Assembly: GCF_029227915.1 (NCBI RefSeq)
Contig: NC_079878.1
Span: 28,361,501-28,425,500 of the forward strand
DNA length: 64,000 nucleotides
Reading direction: 5' to 3'
From: Hydractinia symbiolongicarpus
Taxonomy: Eukaryota; Cnidaria; Hydrozoa; Anthoathecata; Hydractiniidae
Part shown: positions 40,201 to 52,420 of the stretch, one piece after another
How the letters are laid out: every line of letters starts with the position of its first letter
Numbering within the stretch: position 1 is the first letter of the stretch
Program-made: the position numbers and the translations under genes
Notes under the pieces: generated by a model
Database searches by the model: none
What the model was told of the DNA's origin: nothing
What the model saw: only the letters and a program-made list of their open reading frames with translations

Positions 40201-42032
40201 TAAATGAGCCAATTGGACTCCAAGGAAAAACATTCTTCTTAATTCGACATGATTGCTGGAATTTAGCGAGTACACTAGGCTCTGTGGTAGCGCTTTATTT
40301 AAAAATTAAGATAAAAAATTCAGTTTTTACTGTAGGACCAATCCTAGCCGTTAGCGCGCGCTGAAGAAATAGAGACAGTTTCAAAAACTACATTTCATTG
40401 ACTCTCGAACGGTGTCAATCCGTTTGAGTTACAACGGTTGCGTCACATATTCGTACCAACATGTATTTAGTGATTGTTTTCCGATATTACTAAGTTGTAT
40501 CGCTTTTAACAGTGAAATGAATGACTGTGGGACTTAATTGAACTGATTCTGGACTGTGACATTATAAGTGTGATAAATGAGCGAATTGCACTCCAAGGAA
40601 TAACATTCTTCTTAATTCGACATGAGTGCTGGAATTCAGCGAGTACACTAGTGTCTGTGGTAGCGCTTTAATTAAAAATTTAGATAAGTCATTTTTTACT
40701 GTGGAGCCAATCCTAGCCTTTATTTCGCCCTGAAGAAATAGAGACAGTTTCAAATACTACATTTCACTGACTTTCTACCGGTGTCAGTCCGTTTGAGTTA
40801 CAACGGTTGGGTCACATATTCGTACCAACATGTATTTAGTGATTTTCTTCCGATCTAACTAAGTTGTATCGCTTTTAACAGTGAAACGAATGACTGTGGG
40901 ACTTAATTGAACTGATTCTGGACTTTGACCTTATAAATGTTATACATGGGCCAATTGGACTCCAAGGAATAACATTCTTCTTAATTCGACATGATTGCTG
41001 GAATTCAGCAAGTACACTAGGCTCTGTGGTAGCGCTTTATTTAAAAATTAAGATAAAAAATTCAGTTTTTACTGTTGGACAAATCCTAGCCGTTAGCGCG
41101 CGCTGAAGAAATAGAGACCGTTTCAAATACTACATTTCACTGACATTCTAATGGTGTCAGTCCGTTTGAGTTACAACGGTTGGGTCACATATTCGTACCA
41201 ACATGTATTTAGTGATTTTCTTCCGATCTAACTAAGTTGTATCGCTTTCAACAGTGAAACGAATGACTGTGGGACTTAATTGAACTGATTCTGTACTGTG
41301 ACCTTATAAGTGTGATAAATGAGCGAATTGCACTCCAAAGAATAACATTCTTCTTAATTTGACATGATTGCTGGAATTCAGCGAGTACACTAGGCTCTGT
41401 GGTAGCGCTTTAATTAAAAATTTAGATCAATAAGTCATTTTTTACTGTGTAACCAATTCTAGCCGTTATTTCGCGCTGTATAAATAGGAACAGGTCCAAA
41501 GACTACATTTCCTTGGCTTTCTAGCGGTATAAATCCGTTTGAGATGCAACGGTTGCGTCACATATTCGTACCAACATGTATTTTGCGATAGTATTCGGAT
41601 ATTACTAGGTTGCATCGCTTTTAACAGTGAAACGTTTGACTGTCGGACTTAATTGAACTGATTTTGGACTTTGACCTTATAAATGTGATAAATGAGCCAG
41701 TTTGACTACAAGGAATAACATTCTTCTGAATTTAATATGATTGCTGAAACTCAGCGATTACACTGGGCGCAGTGGTAGCGCTTTATTAAAAATTTAGATA
41801 AATAACCATTTCTTACTGTGGGACCAATTCTAGCCGTTAGTTCGCGCTGAAGAAATAGAGACAGTTTCAAAAACTACATTTCATTGGCTTTCTAACGGTG
41901 TCAATCCGTCTGAGTTACAAAGGTTGCGTCACATAATCGTACCAACATGTATTTAGTGATTTTCTTCCGATATTACTAAGTTGTATCACTTTTAGCAGTA
42001 AAACGATTCACTGTGGGACTTAATTGATCTGA
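37281..42032. repeat. 4752-bp 13-mer HOR, copy 1
   Basis: The block repeats in tandem at offset 4752: identical frames at 38268 and 43020, and at 40562 and 45314, and the deletion junction at 37331 and 42083. Thirteen monomers of about 372.5 bp minus 91 bp gives 4752. Inside, a five-monomer sub-repeat is visible (GTGAAATGAATGACTG contexts at 38641 and 40506, offset 1865). The left edge lies within GATTCTGGACTTTGACC, shared by the flank, so the edge is approximate to about 20 bases. A private change, AATCCAATTGAG with GTGAATTGTTTGAC, marks one monomer near 39.67-39.78 kb. Confidence 0.92.
37331..37340. repeat. Junction of 91-bp deletion in a monomer
   Basis: CTCCAAGGAAT is joined directly to TCAGTTTTTACTG. 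In an intact related monomer (39101-39204) these are separated by 91 bases, 39110-39200. The trinucleotide AAT occurs at both edges, so the loss could have occurred by pairing of a 3-bp microhomology. The deletion removes the EcoRI site, the GTAGCGCTTTA box and most of the AT-rich tract. The same junction is at 42083. Confidence 0.9.
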
Positions 42033-45000
42033 TTCTGGACTTTGACCTTATAAATATTATACATGGGCCAATTGGACTCCAAGGAATTCAGTTTTTACTG
42101 TTGGACCAATCCTAGAATTTAGCGCGTGCTGAAGAAATAGGTACAGTTTCAAATACTACATTTCACTGACATTCTAACGGTGTCAGTCCGTTTGAGTTAC
42201 AACGGTTGGGTCACATATTCGTACCAACATGTATTTAGTGATTTTCTTCCGATCTAACTAAGTTGTATCGCTTTTAACAGTGAAACGAATGACTGTGGGA
42301 CTTAATTGAACTGATTCTGGAATGTGACCTTATAAATGTGATAAATGAGCCAATTGGTCTCCAAGGAATAACATTCTTCTTAATTTGACATGATTGCTGG
42401 AATTCAGCGATTACATTAGGCTCTGTGGTAGCGCTTTATTTAAAAATTTAGATAAATAAGTCTTTTCTTACTGTGGGACCAATCCTGGCCGTTAGCACGC
42501 GCTGAATCAATAGGAACAGATCCAAAGACTACATTTCATTGACTTTCTAGCGGTATAAATCCGTTTGAGATACAACGGTTGCGTCACATATTCGTACCAA
42601 CATGTATTTAGTGATATTTTTCCGATATTACTAAGTTGTATCGCTTTTAACAGTGAAACGGTTGACTGTGGGATTTAATTGAACTGATTCTGGACTTTGA
42701 ACTTATAAATGTTATAAATGAGCCAATTGGACACCAAGGAATAACATTTTTCTTAATTTGACATGATAGCTGGAATTCAGCGAGAACACTAGGCTCTGTG
42801 GTAGCGCTTTATTTAAAAATTTAGATAAATAAGTCTTTTCTTACTGTGGGACCAATCCTGGCCGTTAGCACGCGCTGAATAAATAAGAACAGTTTCAAAG
42901 ACTACATTTCATTGACTTTCTAGCGGTATAAATCCGTTTGAGATACAACGGTTGCGTCACATGTTCGTACCAACATGTATTTAGTGATATTTTTCCGATA
43001 TTACTAAGTTGTATCGCTTTTAACAGTGAAACGATTGACTGTGGGATTTAATTGAACTGATTATGGACTTTGACCTTATAAATGTTATAAATGAGCCAAT
43101 TGGACTCCAAGGAATAACATTCTTCTTAATTTGACATGATAGCTGGAATTCAGCGAGTACACTAGGCTCTGTGGTAGCGCTTTTTTTAAAAATTAAGATA
43201 AAAAATTCAGTTTTTACTGTACGACCAATCCTAGCCGTTAGCGCGCGCTGAAGAAATAGAGACAGTTTCAAAAACTACATTTCATTGGCTTTCTAACGGT
43301 GTCAATCCGTTTGAGTTACAAAGGTTGCGTCACATAATCGCACCAACATGTATTTAGTGATTTTCTTCCGATATTACTAAGTTGTATCGCTTTTAACAGT
43401 GAAATGAATGACTGTGGGACTTAATTGAACTGATTCTGGACTGTGACATTATAAGAGTGATAAATGAGCGAATTGCACTCCAAGGAATAACATTCTTCTT
43501 AATTCGACATGAGTGCTGGAATTCAGCGAGTACACTAGTCTCTGTGGTAGCGCTTTAATTAAAAATTTAGATAAATAATTCATTTTTTACTGTGGAGCCA
43601 ATCCTAGCCTTTATTTCGCCCTGAAGAAATAGAGACAGTTTCAAATACTACATTTCACTGATTTTCTACCGGTGTCAGTCCGTTTGAGTTACAACGGTTG
43701 GGTCACATATTCGTACCAACATGTATTTAGTGATTTTCTTCCGATCTAACTAAGTTGTATCGCTTTTAACAGTGAAACGAATGACTGTGGGACTTAATTG
43801 AACTGATTCTGGACTTTGACCTTATAAATGTTATACATGGGCCAATTGGACTCCAAGGAATAACATTCTTCTTAATTCGACATGATTGCTGGAATTCAGC
43901 AAGTACACTAGGCTCTGTGGTAGCGCTTTATTTAAAAATTAAGATAAAAAATTCAGTTTTTACTGTTGGACAAATCCTAGCCGTTAGCGCGCGCTGAAGA
44001 AATAGAGACCGTTTCAAATACTACATTTCACTGACATTCTAATGGTGTCAGTCCGTTTGAGTTACAACGGTTGGGTCACATATTCGTACCAACATGTATT
44101 TAGTGATTTTCTTCCGATCTAACTAAGTTGTATCGCTTTTAACAGTGAAACGAATGACTGTGGGACTTAATTGAACTGATTCTGGACTGTGACCTTATAA
44201 GTGTGATAAATGAGCGAATTGCACTCCAAAGAATAACATTCTTCTTAATTTGACATGATTGCTGGAATTCAGCGAGTACACTAGGCTCTGTGGTAGCGCT
44301 TTAATTAAAAATTTAGATAAATAAGTCATTTTTTACTGTGTGACCAATTCTAGCCGTTATTTCGCGCTGTATAAATAGGAACAGGTCCAAAGACTACATT
44401 TCATTGGCTTTCTAGCGGTATAAATCCAATTGAGATGCAACGGTTGCGTCACATATTCGTACCAACATGTATTTTGCGATAGTATTCGGATATTACTAGG
44501 TTGCATCGCTTTTAACAGTGAATTGTTTGACTGTCGGACTTAATTGAACTGATTTTGGACTTTGACCTTATAAATGTGATAAATGAGCCAGTTTGACTAC
44601 AAGGAATAACATTCTTCTGAGTTTAATATGATTGCTGAAACTCAGCGATTACACTGGGCGCAGTGGTAGCGCTTTATTAAAAAATTAAGATAAATAAGCC
44701 ATGTTTTACTGTGGGACCAATTCTAGCCGTTAGTTCGCGCTGAAGAAATAGAGACAGTTTCAAAAACTACATTTCATTGGCTTTCTAACGGTGTCAATCC
44801 GTTTGAGTTACAAAGGTTGCGTCACATAATCGTACCAACATGTATTTAGTGATTTTCTTCCGATATTACTAAGTTGTATCACTTTTAGCAGTAAAACGAT
44901 TCACTGTGGGACTTAATTGATCTGCTTCTGGACTTTGACCTTATAAATGTTATAAATGAGCCAATTGGACTCCAAGGAAAAACATTCTTCTTAATTCGAC

Positions 45001-46784
45001 ATGATTGCTGGAATTTAGCGAGTACACTAGGCTCTGTGGTAGCGCTTTATTTAAAAATTAAGATAAAAAATTCAGTTTTTACTGTAGGACCAATCCTAGC
45101 CGTTAGCGCGCGCTGAAGAAATAGAGACAGTTTCAAAAACTACATTTCATTGACTCTCGAACGGTGTCAATCCGTTTGAGTTACAACGGTTGCGTCACAT
45201 ATTCGTACCAACATGTATTTAGTGATTGTTTTCCGATATTACTAAGTTGTATCGCTTTTAACAGTGAAATGAATGACTGTGGGACTTAATTGAACTGATT
45301 CTGGACTGTGACATTATAAGTGTGATAAATGAGCGAATTGCACTCCAAGGAATAACATTCTTCTTAATTCGACATGAGTGCTGGAATTCAGCGAGTACAC
45401 TAGTGTCTGTGGTAGCGCTTTAATTAAAAATTTAGATAAGTCATTTTTTACTGTGGAGCCAATCCTAGCCTTTATTTCGCCCTGAAGAAATAGAGACAGT
45501 TTCAAATACTACATTTCACTGACTTTCTACCGGTGTCAGTCCGTTTGAGTTACAACGGTTGGGTCACATATTCGTACCAACATGTATTTAGTGATTTTCT
45601 TCCGATCTAACTAAGTTGTATCGCTTTTAACAGTGAAACGAATGACTGTGGGACTTAATTGAACTGATTCTGGACTTTGACCTTATAAATGTTATACATG
45701 GGCCAATTGGACTCCAAGGAATAACATTCTTCTTAATTCGACATGATTGCTGGAATTCAGCAAGTACACTAGGCTCTGTGGTAGCGCTTTATTTAAAAAT
45801 TAAGATAAAAAATTCAGTTTTTACTGTTGGACAAATCCTAGCCGTTAGCGCGCGCTGAAGAAATAGAGACCGTTTCAAATACTACATTTCACTGACATTC
45901 TAATGGTGTCAGTCCGTTTGAGTTACAACGGTTGGGTCACATATTCGTACCAACATGTATTTAGTGATTTTCTTCCGATCTAACTAAGTTGTATCGCTTT
46001 CAACAGTGAAACGAATGACTGTGGGACTTAATTGAACTGATTCTGTACTGTGACCTTATAAGTGTGATAAATGAGCGAATTGCACTCCAAAGAATAACAT
46101 TCTTCTTAATTTGACATGATTGCTGGAATTCAGCGAGTACACTAGGCTCTGTGGTAGCGCTTTAATTAAAAATTTAGATCAATAAGTCATTTTTTACTGT
46201 GTAACCAATTCTAGCCGTTATTTCGCGCTGTATAAATAGGAACAGGTCCAAAGACTACATTTCCTTGGCTTTCTAGCGGTATAAATCCGTTTGAGATGCA
46301 ACGGTTGCGTCACATATTCGTACCAACATGTATTTTGCGATAGTATTCGGATATTACTAGGTTGCATCGCTTTTAACAGTGAAACGTTTGACTGTCGGAC
46401 TTAATTGAACTGATTTTGGACTTTGACCTTATAAATGTGATAAATGAGCCAGTTTGACTACAAGGAATAACATTCTTCTGAATTTAATATGATTGCTGAA
46501 ACTCAGCGATTACACTGGGCGCAGTGGTAGCGCTTTATTAAAAATTTAGATAAATAACCATTTCTTACTGTGGGACCAATTCTAGCCGTTAGTTCGCGCT
46601 GAAGAAATAGAGACAGTTTCAAAAACTACATTTCATTGGCTTTCTAACGGTGTCAATCCGTCTGAGTTACAAAGGTTGCGTCACATAATCGTACCAACAT
46701 GTATTTAGTGATTTTCTTCCGATATTACTAAGTTGTATCACTTTTAGCAGTAAAACGATTCACTGTGGGACTTAATTGATCTGA
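42033..46784. repeat. 4752-bp 13-mer HOR, copy 2
   Basis: This is the second tandem copy of 37281-42032. It carries the same 91-bp deletion and the same private AATCCAATTGAG and GTGAATTGTTTGAC changes. I saw only isolated differences (GGCTTTCTAGCGG near 44410 against GGCTTTCTAGTGG near 39658). It ends at about 46805, where TATAAATGTTATAAATGAGCC replaces TATAAATATTATACATGGGCC. Confidence 0.92.
42083..42092. repeat. Second copy of the 91-bp deletion junction
   Basis: Identical to the junction at 37331 and exactly 4752 bases from it. The deletion therefore arose before the 13-mer duplication and was copied with it. No third example was found, including in the related 61.3-64 kb region, which starts downstream of this point in the unit. 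Confidence 0.9.
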
Positions 46785-47360
46785 TTCTGGACTTTGACCT
46801 TATAAATGTTATAAATGAGCCAATTGGACTCCAAGGAATAACATTCTTCTTAATTCGACATGATTGCTGGAATTTAGCGAGTACACTAGGCTGTGTGGTA
46901 GCGCTTTATTTAAAAATTAATATAAAAAAATCAGTTTTTGCTGTGGGACCAATCCTAGCCGTTAGCGCGCGCTGAAGAAATAGAGACCGTTTCAAATACT
47001 ACATCTCACTGACTTTCTAAAGCTGTCAGTCCGTATGAGTTACAACGGTTGGGTCACATATTCGTACCAACATGTATTTAGTGATTTTCTTCCGATATTA
47101 CTAAGTTGTGTCGCTTTTAACAGTGAAACGATTGACTGTGGGAATTAATTGAACTGATTCTGGACTTTGACCTTATAAATGTTATAAGTGTGCCAATTGG
47201 ACTCCAAGGAATAACATTCTTCTTATTTCGACATATTAGCTGGAATTCAGCGAGTACACTAGGCTCTGTGGTAGCGCTTTATTTAAAATTTAAGATAAAA
47301 AATTCAGTTTTTACTGTGGGACCAATCCTAGCCGTTAGCGCGCGCTAAAGAAATAGAGAC
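46785..47360. repeat. Bridge between 13-mer and dimer domains
   Basis: About one and a half monomers. One has CTAAAGCTGTCAGTCCGTATGAG and a GGCTGTGTGGTAGCG change, the next has GTTATAAGTGTGCC and GACATATTAGCTGG. I saw no close local copy. Confidence 0.6.
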
Positions 47361-48848
47361 AGTTCCAAAGACTATATTTCATTGACTTTCTAGTGGTATA
47401 AATCCGTTTGAGATACAACGGTTGCGTCACATATACGTACCAACATGTATTTAGCGATAGTATTTGGATATTACTAGGTTGCATCGCTTTTAATAGTGAA
47501 ACGTTTGACTGTCGGACTTAATTGAACTGATTTTGGACTTTGACCTTATAAATGTTATAAATGAGCCAATTGGACTCCAAGGAATAACATTTTTCTTAAT
47601 TCGACATGATAGCTGGAATTCAGCGAGTACACTAGGCTCTGTGGTAGCGCTTTATTTAAAAATTAAGATAAAAAATTCAGTTTTACTGTGGGACCAATCC
47701 TAGCCGTTAGCGCGCGCTGAACAAATAGAGACAGTTTAAAAACTACAATTCATTGACTCTCGAACGGTGTCAATCCGTTTGTGTTACAACGGTTGCGTCA
47801 CATATTCGTACCAGCATGTATTTAGTAATTGTTTTCCGATATTACTAAGTTGTATCGCTTTTAACAGTGAAACGATTGACTGTGGGACTTAATTGAACTG
47901 ATTCTGGACTTTGACCTTATATATGTTATAAATGAGCCAATTGGACTCCAAGAAATAACATTCTTCTTAATTCGACATGATAGCTGGAATTCAGCGAGTA
48001 CACTAGGCTCTGTGGTAGCGCTTTGTTTAAAAATTAAGATAAAAAATTCAGTTTTTACTGTGGGACCAATCCTAGCCGTTAGCGCGCGCTGAAGAAATAG
48101 AGACAGTTCCAAAGACTATATTTCATTGACTTTCTAGCGGTATAAATCCGTTTGAGATACAACGGTTGCGTCACATATACGTACCAACATGTATTTAGCG
48201 ACAGTATTTGGATATTACTAGGTTGCATCGCTTTTAATAGTGAAACGTTTGACTGTCGGACTTAATTGAACTGATTTTGGACTTTGACCTTATAAATGTT
48301 ATAAATGAGCCAATTGGACTCCAAGGAATAACATTTTTCTTAATTCGACATGATAGCTGGAATTCAGCGAGTACACTAGGCTCTGTGGTAGCGCTTTATT
48401 TAAAAATTAAGATAAAAAATTCAGTTTTACTGTGGGACCAATCCTAGCCGTTAGCGCGCGCTGAACAAATAGAGACAGTTTAAAAACTACAATTCATTGA
48501 CTCTCTAACGGTGTCAATCCGTTTGTGTTACAACGGTTGCGTCACATATTCGTACCAGCATGTATTTAGTAATTGTTTTCCGATATTACTAAGTTGTATC
48601 GCTTTTAACAGTGAAACGATTGACTGTGGGACTTAATTGAACTGATTCTGGACTTTGACCTTATATATGTTATAAATGAGCCAATTGGACTCCAAGAAAT
48701 AACATTCTTCTTAATTCGACATGATAGCTGGAATTCAGCGAGTACACTAGGCTCTGTGGTAGCGCTTTGTTTAAAAATTAAGATAAAAAATTCAGTTTTT
48801 ACTGTGGGACCAATCCTAGCCGTTAGCGCGCGCTGAAGAAATAGAGAC
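47361..48848. repeat. 744-bp dimer, two tandem copies
   Basis: AGTTCCAAAGACTATATTTC begins at 47361, 48105 and 48849, offset 744, and the GATAAAAAATTCAGTTTTACTG monomer with GCTGAACAAATAG recurs with it. The period is 744 rather than 746 because of small deletions, including one T lost in TCAGTTTTACTG and one base in CAGTTTAAAAACTAC. Copies differ at a few bases (AGTGGTATAAATC versus AGCGGTATAAATC, GACTCTCGAACGG versus GACTCTCTAACGG). The second copy forms the start of the 11-mer at 48278, so a third dimer-like copy appears at 52.4-53.0 kb. Confidence 0.88.
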
Positions 48849-51800
48849 AGTTCCAAAGACTATATTTCATTGACTTTCTAGCGGTATAAATCCGTTTGAG
48901 ATACAACGGTTGCGTCACATATTTGTACCAACATGTATTTAGTGATTGTTTTCCGATATTACTAAGTAGTATCGCTTTTAACAGTGAAACGAATGACTGT
49001 GGAACTTAATTGAACTGCTTCTGGACTGTGACCTTATAAAGGTGATAAATGAGCGAATTGCACTCCAAGGAATAACATTCTTCTTAATTCGACATGATTG
49101 CTGGAATTCAGCAAGTATACTAGGCTCTGTGGTAGCGCTTTATTTCAAAATTTAGATAAAAAATTCAGTTTTTACTGTGGGACCAATCCTAGCTGTTAGC
49201 GCGCGCTGAAGAAATAGAGACAGTTTCAAATACTACATTTCACTGACATTCTAACGGTGTCAGTCCGTTTGAGTTACAATGGTTGGGTCACATATTCGTA
49301 CCAACATGTATTTAGTGGTTTTCTTCCGATCTAACTAAGTTGTATCGCTTTTAACAGTGAAACGAATGACTGTGGGACTTAATTGAACTGATTCTGGAAT
49401 GTGACCTTATAAATGTGATAAATGAGCCAATTGGTCTCCAAGGAATAACATTCTTCTTAATTTGACATGATTGCTGGAATTCAGCGATTACATTAGGCTC
49501 TGTGGTAGCGCTTTATTTATAAATTTAGATAAATAAGTCTTTTCTTACTGTGGGACCAATCCTGGCCGTTAGCACGCGCTGAATAAAAAGGAACAGTTCC
49601 AAAGACTACATTTCATTGACTTTCTAGCGGTATAAATCTGTTTGAGATACAACGGTTGCGTCACATATTCGTACCAACATGTATTTAGTGATATTTTTCC
49701 GATATTACTAAGTTGTATCGCTTTTAACAGCGAAACGATTGACTGTGGGACTTAATTGAACTGATTCTGGACTTTGACCTTATAAATGTTATCAATGAGC
49801 CAATTGGTCTCCAAGGAATAAAGTTCTTCTTAATTCGACATGATGGCTGGAATTCAGCGAGTACACTAGGCTCTGTGGTAGCGCTTTATTTAGAAATTAA
49901 GATAAAAATATCAGTTTTTACTGTGGGTCCAATCCTAGCCGTTAGCGCGCGCTGAAGAAATAGAGACAGTTTCAAAAACTACATTTCATTGACTCTCTAA
50001 CGGTGTCAATCCGTTTTAGTTACAACGGTTGCGTCACATATTCCTACCAACATGTATTTAGTGATTTTCTTCCGATCTAACTAAGTTGTATCGCTTTTAA
50101 CAGTGAAACGATTGACTGTGGGACTTAATTGAACTGATTCTGGACTTTGACCTTATAAATGTTATAAATGGGCCAATTGGACTCCAAGGAATAACATTCT
50201 TCCTAATTCGACATGATAGTTGGAATTCAGCGAGTACACTAGGCTCTGTGGTAGCGCTTTATTTAAGAATTAAGACAAAAAATTCAGTTTTTACTGTTGG
50301 ACCAATCCTAGCCGTTAGCGCGCGCTAAAGAAATACAGACAGTTTCAAAAACTACATTTCATTGACTTTTTAACGGTGTCAATCCGTTTGAGTTACAACG
50401 TTTGCGTCACATATTCGTACCAACATGTATTTAGTGATTTTCTTCCGATATTACTAAGTTGTATCGCTTTTAACAGTGAAACGATTGACTGTGGGACTTA
50501 ATTGAACTGATTCTGGACTTTGACCTTATAAATGTTATAAATGGGCCAATTGGACTCCAAGGAATAACATTCTTCTTATTTCGACATGATAGCTGGAATT
50601 CAGCGAGTACACTATGCTCTGTGGTAGCGCTTTACTTAAAATTTAAGATAAAAAATTCAGTTTTTACTGTGGGACCAATCCTAGCCGTTAGCGCGCGCTA
50701 AAGAAATAGAGACAGTTTCAAAAACTACATTTCATTGACTTTCTAACGGTGTCAATTCGTTTGAGTTACAACGTTTGCGTCACATATTCGTACCAACATG
50801 TATTTGGTGATTTTTTCCGATATTACTAAGTTGTATCGCTTTTAACAGTGAAACGAATGACTGTGGGACTTAATTGAACTGATTCTGGACTGTGACCTTA
50901 TAAGCGTGATAAATGAGCGAATTGCACTCCAAGGAATAACATTCTTCTTAATTCGACATGATTGCTGGGATTCAGCAAGTACACTAGGCTCTGTGGTAGC
51001 GCTTTAATTAAAAATTTAGATAAATAAGTCATTTTTTACTGTGGGACCAATCCTAGCCGTTAGCGCGCGCTGAAGAAATAGAGACAGTTTCAAAAACTAC
51101 ATTTCATTGACTCTCTAACGGTGTCAATCCGTTTGAGTTACAACGGTTGCGTCACATATTCATACCAACATGTATTTACTGATTTTCTTCCGATCTAACT
51201 AAGTTGTATCGCTTTTAACAGTGAAACGAATAACTGTGGGACTTAATTGAACTGATTCTGGACTTTGACCTTATAAATGTGATACATGGGCCAATTGGAC
51301 TCCAAGGAATAACATTCTTCTTAATTCGACATGATTGCTGGAATTCAGCAAGTACACTAGGCTCTGTGGTAGCGCTTTCTTTAAGAATTAAGATAAAAAA
51401 TTCAGTTTTTACTGTTGGACCAATCCTAGCCGTTAGCGCGCGCTGAAGAAATAGAGGCAGTTTCAAATACTACATTTCACTGACATTCTAACGGTGTCAG
51501 TCCGTTTGAGTTACAACGGTTGGGTCACATATTCGTATCAACATGTATTTAGTGATTTTCTTCCGATCTAACCAAGTTGTATCGCTTTTAACAGTGAAAC
51601 GAATGACTGTGGGACTTCATTGAACTGATTCTGGACTGTGACCTTATTAGTGTGATAAATGAGCGAATTGCACTCCAAGGAATAACATTCTTCTTAATTT
51701 GACATGATTGCTGGAATTCAGCGAGTACACTAGGCTCTGTGGTAGCGCTTTAATTAAAAATTTAGATAAATAAGTCATTTTTTGCTGTGGGACCAATTCT

Positions 51801-52377
51801 AGCCGTTATTTTGCGCTGTATAAATAGGAACAGGTCCAAAGACTACATTTCATTGACTTTCTAGCGGTATAAATCCGTTTGAGATGCAACGGTTGCGTCA
51901 CATATTCGTACCAACATGTATTTAGCGATAGTTTTCGGATATTACTAGGTTGCATCGCTTTTAACAGTGAAACGTTTGACTGTCGGACTTAATTAAACTG
52001 ATTTTGGACTTTGACCTTATAAATGTGATAAATGAGCCAGTTTGACTACAAGAAATTACATTCTTCTAAATTCGACATGATAGCTGGAATTCAGCGAGTA
52101 CACTAGGCTCTGCGGTAGCGCTTTATTTAAAAATTAAGATAAAAAATTCAGTTTTTACTGTGGGACTAATCCTAGCTGTTATCGCGCGCTGAAGAAATAG
52201 AGACAGCTCCAAAGACTACATTTCATTGACTTTCTAGCGGTATAAATCCGTTTGAGATACAACGGTTGCGTCACATATTCGTACCAACATGTATTTAGTG
52301 ATATTTTTCCGATATTACTAAGTTGTATCGCTTTTAACAGTGAAACGATTGACTGTGGTACTTAACTGAACTGATTC
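48278..52377. repeat. 4100-bp 11-mer HOR, copy 1
   Basis: The offset of 4100 is fixed by identical frames at 48605 and 52705 and at 51215 and 55315, and by base-level agreement over 3.8 kb (for example GATTGTTTTCCGATATTAC with AAGTAGTATCGC near 48950 and 53050). The left edge lies within TTGGACTTTGACCTTATAAATG. The last ~310 bases, from 52067 on, are not present at the end of copy 2 and belong to a monomer also found at 60.64 kb. Confidence 0.92.
50099..50471 (+). repeat. Representative class A monomer (373 bp)
   Basis: Class A is defined by its right half: GACAGTTTCAAAAACTAC, then ATTTCATTGAC, then TAACGGTGTCAATCCG, then GAGTTACAACG and TTGCGTCAC, ending with CTTCCGATATTACTAAG and TTGTATCGC. 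Its left half here has GACTTTGACC, ATAAATGTTATAAATG, CAATTGGACTCCAAGG, an EcoRI site GAATTC and GCGAGTACACTAGG. The central stretch is AT-rich and precedes TTTTTACTG. Left and right halves of different classes are found in several combinations, so these names describe haplotype blocks rather than strict families. Confidence 0.85.
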
Positions 52378-52420
52378 TGGACTTTGACCTTATAAATGTT
52401 ATAAATGAGCCAATTGGACT
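52067..52420. repeat. Seam monomer shared with 60.64 kb
   Basis: The stretch with TTCTTCTAAATTCG, GCTCTGCGGTAGCG, GGGACTAATCC, GACAGCTCCAAAGAC and CTTAACTGAACTG recurs at about 60641-60990, offset 8574. It joins the two 4100-bp copies here and follows the hexamer domain there. The pairing shows a monomer haplotype moved or kept over 8.6 kb outside any tandem offset. Confidence 0.8.
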
